Assembly: GCA_027574665.1 (NCBI GenBank)
Contig: CM050666.1
Coordinates: 3,286,001 to 3,350,000, forward strand
Origin: Rhynochetos jubatus
Taxonomy: Eukaryota > Chordata > Aves > Eurypygiformes > Rhynochetidae
Length of the DNA stretch: 64,000 bases
Direction of reading: 5' to 3'
Position 1 is the first letter of the stretch. The number at the start of each line of letters is the position of its first letter. Shown here piece by piece: positions 35,601 through 47,600 of the stretch. Made by a program: the position numbers and the translations under genes. The notes below the pieces were generated by a model. That model worked only from the letters and a program-made list of their open reading frames with translations. It was not told the DNA's origin and searched no databases.

Positions 35601-38600
35601 TGGCAGGCAGGGGCAGCACCTTTACCCCCGCAACACTTTGCTTTTCCTCTGATGACCTCGTAACGTCCTTGGCATTCACCAGTGCTGCCTCTTCCTTCCA
35701 GATCTGCTATCACCATCTTCCCACAGCGGACGGACAGCAAGCACGACTTCCGCATCTGGAACGCCCAGCTCATCCGCTATGCTGGCTACAAGCAGCCCGA
35801 TGGCACTATCCTGGGAGACCCCGCTAATGTGGAGCTGACGGAGGTACCAGCTGAAGCCATCCTTCCTGGGCTGGGGAGTGGCATGCAGGAGCTCTGACCA
35901 TCCCAGGAACGAGGACTGTGCTAGGCCAAGCAGGGCTTATCATCCCCTCCTGCAGTGCCACAGTGTGAAGCTGGACTTTTCTCACCCTTGGATATTTTCC
36001 TTGGAATAAAAGCTGATTCCATGCATGCAGGAGCTGGCCATAGCTGCATCGAAAGACTCCTACCTCCTTTTGCCTTTGCTGAGGAGGGGTCACTTTGCGG
36101 TGCTGAGGGAATTGCTGCAGGAGGATATGCACGCCCACTGCTGATCTGGGCCAGTGGGAAGCAGAAATGAGGTTTGCCTTTTGCCATTGTCTGTTGGCAC
36201 TGCCCGCACAGCACCTGTGCTCTGCTCAGTTCCTCCCAAACTCCTCTGCCTTTCTCACCCATTTTTTTCTTCACCACTGCAGGCACAAGTAGGGTAAGCA
36301 GCTTTTCCAGAGCTGGAGATCTCGTTCTACGCTCATTTACAGCCCAAATCCCCCTTGCATGGCCATGGGTCGGCTGTGACAGGCAACCCTGTCTCATAGC
36401 TCCCTTGGATGGAGGTTATTACTTGACTGTCAGGGCTGAGCAGAGATGCTGTTAGGAGACACTGCTCAGTGCCATGCAACTCCCTGCCCATAATGCTTGA
36501 AAAGCAGGTGATCTGCTGGAACTTCTAAGCCCCACCTTTGTTTTGCCTGTAGATCTGCATTCAGCAAGGGTGGAAGGCACCGCACGGGCGCTTCGATATC
36601 CTGCCTCTGCTCCTCCAAGCCAACGGCAATGATCCAGAGCTCTTTGAAATACCTCCAGAGCTTGTGCTGGAAGTGCCCATCCGGCACCCCAAGTAAGTCA
36701 GAGTAAGCTCCAAAACTGCTCAAGGGGATCGGCAGGACTCAGCTCCTCTGGTTTCACCCTAAGCCACCCCGTGTACTTGGACTTTCTGTGGTTTGGGTGC
36801 TTTACCCAAGACACTCTTCCACACCTTCCCTCCACTCTGATGTAGAGCTGGCAGAGCCTGGAGGTGGAAAGCAGGTTGTGTCCTTGTCTCAGGGTGGATT
36901 TCCCTTACCTTGAAGTCTCCCAGGATTTACTCCACTCTGTAACGCACCTGATATATCGCTTTCTCCCCATAAACAGCCCCTAAGGGATGTGTTGCCTCCA
37001 GCAACTGTTCTGCTCACGTCTTTCAGCCCGGTGGCTGGTGGCAAGGTGACCTCCTCTATCCCCTGCCTGCATCGGGTGGGGGAGGTCTAGCTGATGGCCT
37101 AACCCTGGTGTATCCCGGCAGGTTTGAGTGGTTTAAGGACCTGGGCCTGAAGTGGTATGGTTTGCCAGCAGTTTCCAACATGCTCCTTGAGATCGGTGGC
37201 TTGGAGTTTTCCGCCTGCCCCTTCAGTGGCTGGTACATGGGCACAGAGATTGGGGTCCGCGACTATTGTGACAACTCTCGCTACAACATATTGGAGGTAA
37301 TTCCCCCTCCTCGGGGAGGGCAGGCGCTCCTGGGGTGCAGTGGGGGTGTGTGAAGTTACCGGGGAGCAGGCAAGACACTGGGAGAGTGTTGACTTGAGTG
37401 GGAGAGTACAGGATATCCAAGTCTCCCTTAGATAGGGCAGTTACATTCTCCTGGAGCTGCATGGCCAAAGGTGTGATGGGCTGGCAAGTTGTTTTGTGTC
37501 CTGTGGGGCCAGCTGGTATCGAACACAGCAAGTGTCATCCCTATCGAGCTCCCCGTAGTCTTCTCAAAGCAACTTATGGATCAGCAGGCCATGTGCTTGC
37601 TTGAGGTCAAGTGGTAAGATGTGATGGGGCTGAGAGGGTGCTGAGACACTTGATGACTCTTTGGGGATATACCTGCCCCCAGGGACCCTCCAGCTGGCCC
37701 CTCTGGAGTCCTCTACCATGTCTCAGGGACTCCCCACACTGGGGACAGGGCAGGTCAGAGACAAAGTTAAGCCATGGGGAGGAGCTGGTGCAGGGGATCT
37801 GGTGTGGGAAGGGGTGCAGGGGTCTGTTCCTCCCAGCACATGAATCACCACTATCTCCTGCTGTCCCACGCACCCACCCATTTTCTCTCCTCTCACAAAG
37901 AGCAACTGCTCCTGATGGCCCTGTTCAGCAGCATTTAGTCATGTTCCTGTGCCTGGGGGAGGAAGGGAGGCAAGACTGGTTTTGCTCCTGTCATGGGGAG
38001 GAAAAGTCACAACTTCTCAAAACGTCAACCTTTCATTGCAAGTGTGCTGCCCTGCCCTGTGGGTGCCTTGTGTCAGCCTGGGTCCCTCCTCTGAGTTCCT
38101 CTCCCCAAACAGAGACCTTCAGTCCTTGGGTTTTGGCCGTTACAAGTCTTCTACCGTGTTTTGTTACAGCAAGTGGCCAAGAAAATGAATCTGGATATGA
38201 GGAAAACCTCCTCGCTGTGGAAGGACCAGGCCCTGGTGGAGATCAACATTGCTGTGCTCTACAGCTTTCAGGTACCTGAGTAACCGGACTCCTCTCTGTT
38301 TGGGTCAGGCTTGAGGGACACAAGTATTAGATGGGACAAGGATGGCAGCATCTGCCCAAGGACAATGGCAGCAGCTGATACACTCAGCTGAAATTGTGCT
38401 GTACCTTCCTAGTTCTGGGCTGTTCCAGGAGCCTGCAGTGAAATTTAATAATCTCTGTGCCCTGGATGTTGCAAAGGCATCACTACCAGCACCTGAGCTC
38501 TGCCAGTCCAGAGGGAGTGCCCTGAGGGGGCAAGGTCCAGCCCTTCTGTCCCATCCATGAGGCAAGAATTGGCCCAGGTTCCCCCTCCACTTGCACTTAA

Positions 38601-41600
38601 TGGTTGAGTAGCAAAACTGGTTCTTGGCAATGCAACTTCAGAGGGTGGGAGTCCTTCCCAGAGCTGGATCAGAACTGCTCCTTGAGTTGTGCAAGCCATG
38701 ACAGAGCTCCCCAAGGGGCTGAGCAGGGGATACTCCGTCCCACTCATGTCATCTTAGCCTTTGCTTGACATAAGACAAATAGCAGGATGAACAGCCATCC
38801 CATAGCACATCTACTCAGGAACGACAAGAGCAGCTTCACAGCCTCCTTGGGAAGACCAGGGTCAGCAGCTACCCTGTGTCATCTCCAAAGGTACAGTCCT
38901 GTAAGACCATGGGAGTGAAGCATATTTTGGTCAAACAGCCCCCAGTGTAAAATCTTGGCTTTGCCTTCTGGGGTGTGTACCAACCCACAGCTGCTGGCTC
39001 TTCTCTCTTCTCACTCCAACAGAGCGACAAAGTGACCATTGTGGATCACCACTCAGCCACTGAGTCCTTTATCAAGCACATGGAGAACGAGTACCGGTGC
39101 CGTGGAGGCTGTCCTGCTGACTGGGTGTGGATTGTCCCACCAATGTCTGGCAGCATCACCCCAGTTTTCCATCAGGAAATGCTCAACTACCGCCTCACAC
39201 CCTCCTTTGAGTACCAGGTACTGTCTGCACCCCAACTTCTGCTGCATGCCCAAAGTAAAGCCAAGAGCAGGGTGGGAGCTGGAGCTTGGATGATGCAGGA
39301 AGGAGAGGGACACCACCTAATCCCTTCGGCAAGCTGCCCCATCAAGGCAATGAAGTTCATGAACAAGTCTGATTGGCGATTCCCCCTCATGGGATATAAA
39401 AACCTCCTGGGTATTACACCTTTTCACAGGGGAATGGCTTTTAGCCCTTCTGCGGGAACATGGGACACCTGAGACCACCACTTTTACCCTTGGAAGCAGA
39501 ACTAAGCAGAGCTCCTCCCTTTGGAAGTGCCTAATTTTGCACTTTGATGGCTAGGTGAGGAAATGACATGGTAGTTACCATATCCCTCCCCTCTCCAGCC
39601 TGAAGGTTTGGGCGGATGGCTTCTGCCAGATTGGGGATCCAACAATTTGGTAGAGGAAGGAGAATCCTGCCCAGCTAGCTAGGCAGTGGGCTTTAAGGCT
39701 GGTAGTGGAGTATTTAACACTTCGATCCGTGGGAAAAAGGCCCCTAAGCAAACACGCCCTCATTAGCCAACCATCCCTGCTCCGGTGGTTTTCACACAAT
39801 GTGACCTTTAGTCAAGAGCCCTTAAGGAACAATCACAAACCAGGAGCAGTCTGTTCATTTCTATAACCGATCCACGAGGAACCCCGATGGTTCCTGGCCC
39901 TGATTACCGAGAGCCGCCTGCGAGGACACTGAATTAGCTTCTGTGTGCTTATTCCTTGCTTCAGCTGCCTCCCCTTCCCAAAGGGCCTCTTAGGAAAAAA
40001 ACCTCTGGGCTGGGGAAGGGGGAAGGTGGTGTTTCCATCACCCCTCCCCTTCTGGTGCTGCCTGCCTGCTTTTTGCCCGTGGCCTATTAATGCTCATCTC
40101 AGAGGTGAGAAAGCGTTTGGTCAGGTGCTGTTACAGGCCGGCGAGGTTTTATTATATGGCGATTTTTCTGTGCATACTCCATCACCCCACCGCCCCAAGA
40201 AACCCCCGGGGCTCCTAGGATCAGGGACCTATAGAGGACATCGGGAGCTGTGAAGAGGCCAGCTAGTCCTCCCCTCCATGACTAGTGGAATTTAATGCTC
40301 AGTGCTGCAGATACAGCATTTCTCAAAGCTCTGAGCACTGCCCACCAGTCGCTCTTCTCTCTCCTAGCCGGACCCCTGGAACACCCACATCTGGAAAGGG
40401 GTTAATGGGACACCTACCAAGAAGAGGGCCATTGGCTTTAAGAAGTTAGCAAAGTAAGTGCCCGTGGGTTTGGGAAAGCCTTGGGGCGTTTAGGGCTGGT
40501 CTTGGTTTTGGGCAGCTCTGTTTGTTGTGCTGTTTGATAGTGCTACCCTATGGATGTGTGCAGACTGATGGGTTGTGAGCCTGGATCTCAGGCTCCTGGA
40601 AGGCTTTAGCTGCTAAGAGGGATGTTTGGAGAAACAGGCAGTCCTCTGAACACCCCACTGAAGGTGTGTGACAAGGTGAATACCAGGTGTTGCATGTAGA
40701 CTCCTTTCCCAAGCCAGTTCATTCTCCAGGAAGGTGGTCTTCAATGTTCAGGAATGGCTTTCTCACTTCTTGGGGGTCTGTTTCTCTTTTCACAGCCTCC
40801 TGGGGCAGAGAGATCACCTATCACTGTTTAGGCTGATGCTGGCACAAGCGAGATGAAACTCGTGTCCATATTTTTCCTTTTCTCACTGGCTCTTTAGCTA
40901 CTTAGGGACCACTTGTTTCCAGCACGTGTCAAAACCTCCAAACACTTTGCAAGGAGGAGGAGATAGGAATGAGGAATCTCCCTACAGGGAGCATATGGAC
41001 CAGGGCCAAACTGAAATTTGCACTTCATGGCCAGTTGACCTCTAGTAAAGGCCCATGTGAGTCCCTTTTCCTTGCCAAAGCTCCTAGACAGCAGGGGTGT
41101 AGGAATGAAGTATAATTTGGACCCTTTGCCTGATCCTGGCCCAAATGCCTCCCCCGTGGGCCATTGGCAGAAAGGTTCTTGTAGGAACTGCTGGCTCCGT
41201 GGCAGCAGAGCCCTGGACCAAGACGACCGGGGAGGGCTGGGTCTGCCCCGATGTCTGTGGCCAGGCTGCCAGGTGGCCTTGTGCTGTTCACATCATCTCC
41301 CCACGCTTCAATTTCCCCAAGTCCCTACGATCGGTTTGTTCCCACTCTTCAGCTGTCACCTTCTGCAAGCTATTTTCCATGGCGCATCCATAAACATGAT
41401 CAGCAGCTGATGAATGCGCTCCTCAGGCTGACACTGGTGCCTGGGTCTGGGCTGCAGCCCGGGGCTGGTGGAGAGCGCAGGAAGATTAATTGGGCTACTG
41501 AGTTAGAAGAAACAATGCTTTTATTTGTGTGTGTGCGATTGATAAATGGTTTTATAAAAATGTGAGCATGGCAGGTAATTTAAAAAAAAAATCTCCATTG

Positions 41601-44600
41601 TTCTTGATGTAGGGGAGAGGAATTATTTCTGTAACTCACCATTAATCCTGCCTGGATCTGAGCCGAACAGGAGGCAGACCAAGCCCGGCAGTCCTAAGCA
41701 TTGCACTTGGCACTGCCCACAGCATGATTTTGTTGCCTGTTCAGACAGGCTCTGCTGGTCCTGGCCAAATCAGAGCCTTCAAACCTGCAGTCCCTTCCGT
41801 CCTGCTCCTCCCTGGGGCCAGGACACTACAGTCATGGGAAAGCAAAGGGACAACTTTAATACGCAGAACCTCACAAGGAGTGGTTGTCCAGGGGTAAATC
41901 TAAGTGTTCCTGAGGCTGACTTTGGCATGGAGGGGTCCTGCCTGGAGCAGGCAGGACGTAGCAGCCCTGTGGGGTTTCTACCTCTTCATTCCTCTCCTTT
42001 TTCACTTTCCACAAGTAATTTTCCAAACCTAGAGCATTTCTTCCCTCCCTAGCAGGACGGTCAGGAGAAAACTGTGCTTCTGTCCTCCTGCCAGTGTAAC
42101 CAGTCCAGCTGCAATCTCCATTCCCTATAGCTCGTATGAAGGGGGTGCAGGAATCCTGCTGAACTTGATCACCCGGGGCAGGGTCTGGCCACCCTGTCGA
42201 AGTGAATCAAGCAGCTCTTATTCTTGCAAAGGCCACAGGGATATTTTGTGCTCTTTCAGACCCCATAAAACTGCCCCTTTCCTATTGCAACACGTCAGGC
42301 TAAATCCAGACCTGCCTTTCTGGTGGCCCCATTTATAGGATTCATGGTCCGTTTAGAAAAGGTGAAGATGTTCTGCGGTTAGGTAAAATAATGTTGTGAT
42401 TATGAATGGCCCTAAAATAATAAACTTGTCATGTAGGGCTTGGTGCCCCACTGTGCAACCCAAAGATGCCTCCCTTGTCCCCCATCGCTGTGCTCCCACG
42501 GATGCCAACCCAGCCAGCAGCTCTTGATAGACAAGGAGCCAGTGTTTCTGGTGCTGCATCACCTTGTCCAGGATTACAGAGGCTGGTGACCTCCCACAGC
42601 TCCTCTGTCAGAGCTGAGCCAGTGGGGAAAACTGACCCAGTCAGGATCGCAGTCGCAGGAGGCACCCGGCTAGACACAGCCCTGCAAACACTCAAATGAA
42701 TGAGGCGCCGAGAAGGCAACAAGCTCTTACCAGGGTTATTCTTGCTTCCTAGAGCTGTGAAGTTCTCAGCTAAGCTGATGGGACAGGCCATGGCCAAGAG
42801 GGTCAAAGCGACCATCCTGTATGCCACTGAAACAGGGAAGTCGCAGGTCTATGCAAAAACTCTGTGTGAGATCTTCAAGCACGCTTTCGATGCCAAGGTA
42901 TTGTACCAGCTCCTCCAAGGTTATGTGTGCATCTGGGTGGCCCAAGGAAATATGTGGCTCTTGGAAATACACGGCTCAAAGCATGTGGAGCTTCCCAGCT
43001 GCCAAGGGTCTTCAGCAGCTCCCAGGATGTGACTTTCTGGGTCTGGATCGAAGCCTGCACTTGAACAGCATTTCCAGCTAATGCTCCTGCAGGCATCGGG
43101 GCGTACCTTTGTCTTCTGCCCCTCAGGTGGCAGCCTCGTGGTTTGTCCATGTGTCTTGAGGCTCTTGTTCTTATCCTCCCTGTGTGGAGATCTCTGCCAG
43201 TGGGGAGTCAGCAAGGAGATGCTGCTCCCATTCCCGGGTGGACTGGGGTCCACCCCAGGAGATGGGCTGGTGGTACATCTCCCCACCAAAGGCCTCTTGC
43301 TAATGCCTCTGTCGCTCCCAGGTGATGTCCATGGACGAGTATGACATCGTGCACCTGGAGCATGAAACCATGGTCCTGGTGGTCACAAGCACCTTTGGCA
43401 ATGGGGACCCACCGGAGAATGGAGAGGTAGGACAGTGCGCAGGGACACAGGCAGAAGTGTGGTGATGGGGAACCGGGAGGGGTGTCCTCTTTTTGCTCAG
43501 CCTGAGCTGGAATGGCCCAAAACAGGTCCAGGATCTGCATACCTGGTGCTATGCCTGCCTCCAGCCTGCTCTGAAAGAGAGGTATCTACTTACTCCCTGC
43601 TGTCAGACAAGTAACTAACCTGTTGCTAATTCATCTCGTACAGCTGATGTCATGGCACACAAAAGGTGCCAGCCCCGTGGCTGGGGAGCTACGACCTCGT
43701 TCAGCCCTGCACAACAGCGTTGCAGGCTGCTGGGAACAGCAAGCAGCGAGCAGAGCTGCAGTCCAGGCTTTGGTCACTGCTGCGTTTCCCGCAGAGACTG
43801 GCAAAACTGATGGCCTTTTGTTATTTCCTCTCTGTAGAAATTTGGCTGCGCATTAATGGAGATGAAGAATCCCAACTCCAACCTGGAGGAGAGGAAGTAA
43901 GAGCACCCCGAACCCCTCCCTTCCCACTCACAACTCCAGCAAGCAGGCAGCCCTGCAGCAGGGACAGCTTGCTTCTCGGTTTTCCTCCTTTTGGAAGGGA
44001 GTACAAAATCTCCACAGAAATTGTACGTTTACAAGGGTCCAAGGGATGAGACCAGCCTGGATAACCAGGGGCTGGAGCAGGCGGAGGACAAGGACATGAA
44101 ATCAGGCATGCCTGTGGACTCCAGCTTGTAATTCCCTGGGCTGGAATTTTAAAGCTTCTCTCTTTAGCTGCAACAGTGAGGCATTTAGGAAAAAAAAAAA
44201 AAAAAAAAATGGCAAAAGCAAACTAACAAAAGCAGGAATTCCCCCAAAGGCATCAAATCTGAGAGTTGGGCTGTCCAAGAGACACCAAAATAGTAAAACT
44301 TGGAGGTAGAGGGAAGTTCCCTACATGGGTGTAGGTGGAGGAGGGCTTGAGATCCAAATTTAACCTCTTGCATCATGCCAAACTATTTCTAAGGAAAATA
44401 AGAGCTGTTACAAGTTCTAGCTGTGATGTTTGTAAAGCTGAGTCTGGAACCGGTACCTTGAGAGTCAGGGTCTGGGGTTTTAGAAAATCTCCCATCGGTG
44501 GAAGATGAGTTTCGAGCATTGTGGTGCATGTGCCTGAGTGAGGGCAGCCGGCAAAATGTTAGTCATTTGGGGCCTCCTCTTATTTTAGCTATCAAGTAAT

Positions 44601-47600
44601 TTGCTTAACTGAGACACTGCTCTGCTCTTGAGTCTATCCTGAGTTAACACGGTGATGCTCACAACTGGCAAAAGGCTGCTCCTTAATTAAGGCAGAACTA
44701 GCACCAATGCAGCGCAATTTAACCACCCTGACTTTCTGCTCGAGCAGCTTGAAGCAGTGCCAGTGGGGCTGCAGAGCATCTGAACACCGCCAGGCAGGGC
44801 AGGGACCGATTTGGACCTCTCTGCTGCTGGCAGCAGCCCCCAGAATGGTTTCCCTGCTGTGCAGCCAGGTCATCTGATGGATCCTCGCAGGGCTCGTGAG
44901 CCGAAAACCCATCAGGTTTCTAATGGCCTCATGCCTTAGTGGGGACAGCTGACAAACGGGACGTGCAGGCTGCCCTGGAGCTGTCTGGATGGAGAAGGGG
45001 CATGGTTCTTACCCCAGGGATCTTCACTTTTAGGTCTGGGTCAGTGCAGTAGTGGGTTGGGTGTGGAAGTGCCACCTGCAGCAAGCCAGGCAGATTTGAG
45101 GAGGACAAAAGCACCTGAGCTCAGTGCTGGCTGTCCTGGTCACCTCTAGGGTCTGGAGCACCAGTCCTGTGGGGGTGGCTGAGGGGGCTGGGAGTGTTCA
45201 GCCTGGAGAAGAGGAGGCTCAGAGGAGACCTGATCGCTCTGCACAGCTACCTGAAAGGGGGGTGTAGGGGGGGGTTGGGGTCAGTCTCTTGTCCCAAGTG
45301 ACAAGACAAGAGGAAATGGCCTCAAGTTGTGCCACAGGAGGTTCAGATTGGATATTAGGAAAATTTTCTTCCCAGAAAGGGCTGCCAGGCACTGGAATGG
45401 GCTGCCCAGGGAGGTGGGGGAGTCACCATCCCGTGAGGGATTTGAGACGTGTGGACGAGGTACTGAGGGACATGGTTAGTGCTGGTATGAGCAGTGCTGG
45501 GTTTACAGCTGCACTTGGTGATTTTAAAGGTCTTTTCCACCTTAAAAGATTCTATGGTTCTATGATTCCAAATGTAATTTAAGGGACTGGCAGGAGTTCT
45601 AAGAGCCAGGACAGGCTTTGGCTTGGTTACCTGACAGCAAAAGTGGTCAGAGCGCTGGAAATAGCGACCTGCGAGGACAGATCAAAAGGGTGAGAGCTAT
45701 TTTATCTGGAGGAGATAGAAATGCAGTGTGGTAGCAGATTTCACATACAGAAAAGGTGACTACAGAGGTGGAGGGAATAAATTACTCCCTGTGGCCTCCC
45801 CCAGGACAGGCCAAGAGGTCATGGCTCTGGACAGTAGGAAGAGATGCTGATGTTAAGCATGAAAAAAAGCTTTTGCGATGAGAAAAGGCAGCCTGGAGGA
45901 GAGCGTCTAGGGAAGAGGGGCAGAGTCAGCCTTATATCTGTAGGAGAGGGCTGGAGAGAGCAGCCCTTGTGCACACACCCCATCGACTCCCGGCTCCATG
46001 TCCAGCTGGGGGATGCTGAGTGTGGGTGAGACCACCCCAGGGTGGCCTCTCTAACCCACAATATCTCAAGGAGCCTGCTGGGGCACTGTGGTCGTAGCTC
46101 TGCAACCACAGCCCAGGGGTTTTGCTATGGCTGTATATTCAGCTCCTTGTATCTCACAGCAAGGGTTTTCCAAGGGTTTTCGGAGGCATTCACAAGCTAT
46201 TTACGGTGCTCAAAGGCAGCCCATCCTTCAACAGTCATCCCCTGCCACAAAGACCTATTCATTTCAGCAAAATCTGCTGGTGCCTCGACCTTGGGCCCTG
46301 CATCCACATGGGGAATTTGGGCTCCATGTCCACCCAAACTGGTGGGCTGGGCTGTCCTGCCTTTGCCACGTAACCCTGGGTGAGGACATGGCCCAGGGAC
46401 AGCGGGGAAAGAAGAGCTCCATCCGGATGGAGTGAAGCAGAACAGCATGAGAGGTCTGGGCAGAAGGGAGGAGGCTCCGGAGCAGAGGTGCAGCGCGGGG
46501 CTCGACGACCCTGACAGTGATTTTGCTCAGGGGTTGTCTCCTCTGTGTGGTGTGCTGAGTGCAGGAGGTCTGCTGTGACTCATCCACACACTACTGCTTC
46601 ATTGCTCTGTCAGTATATTTAGAAACTCTTGTGTAGAGCAATTTTTGAAGATGGTTCAATTCAGAAATACTTCTGCTGTTGTCAGATTTTTTCTCCACTC
46701 CCCTTCCCCCTCCTCATTCCCCTCTTTTCTCACTCCTCTTTTTTTTTTACTTCCTATGAATGAAAAACCCTTCAGAATATCTGTTCCGATCCATATCTGA
46801 CCTTGTGTGCAACCAGGGAAGGACAGGTAAAGCCAAAGGTCCTCTCAGCTCTGCACTGCTGGGGACAGTGTGGTGGCCAACACCTGGGTCAACCCACTGG
46901 GAGGTGACCGGAGACCCCATGGAGCAGACCAGCTCCAGCTGGGGGGATGCAGCACACGGGCTGCTGTGGCTTACCCCTGGAGGGGGGAAGACATTGCTCT
47001 GCTCTAGCCACTGATAGCGGGTCCTGCTGGTGAAATACTGAGCCCTGAGCTTGAGCCTGCTCTGGTTCAGTCTCCTCCGCAAGCTGGTGCCCTCTGAGCC
47101 TGGAGGGAACCACACACGTTTGTCACCACTGTAATACTTGATGTTGTTGCTGTTCGCAGGAGCTACAAGGTCCGTTTCAACAGTGTCTCCTCTTACTCGG
47201 ATGCACGGAAATCCTCAAGCGATGGCCCTGACTCTAGGGACAATTTTGAAAGCACGGGGCCCCTGGCTAATGTCAGGTAAATACGATGGGGTGGGAAGCA
47301 GCGATTTCTTGGGATGGAGCTGGAGCTGGTGCTGCAGAGCCTCTTTCTCCTCCCACAGCTCTTGCCTAACACGACATGTATTTCTGCAATGTGCAGATCC
47401 CTCCACGCTCCCTCATGCTGGTGTTGGCCATGGTGCAGTGAGGGAGACATCGGTGTCCCTCCCAGCTTGGTAGCCACAGCCGTGTCCCCTCTCCACAGGT
47501 TCTCCGTGTTTGGGCTGGGGTCGCGCGCCTACCCCCATTTCTGCGCCTTTGCCCGGGCGGTGGACACTCTCCTGGAGGAGCTGGGTGGAGAGCGGATCCT

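Noticed and set aside
41057..41200. Possible nNOS-mu exon because of a K-Y-N-L-D-P-L-P run resembling K-Y-P-E-P-L
   Set aside because: No acceptor gives the required phase (the candidate AGs lead to stops or wrong frame), and the similarity stops after a few residues.
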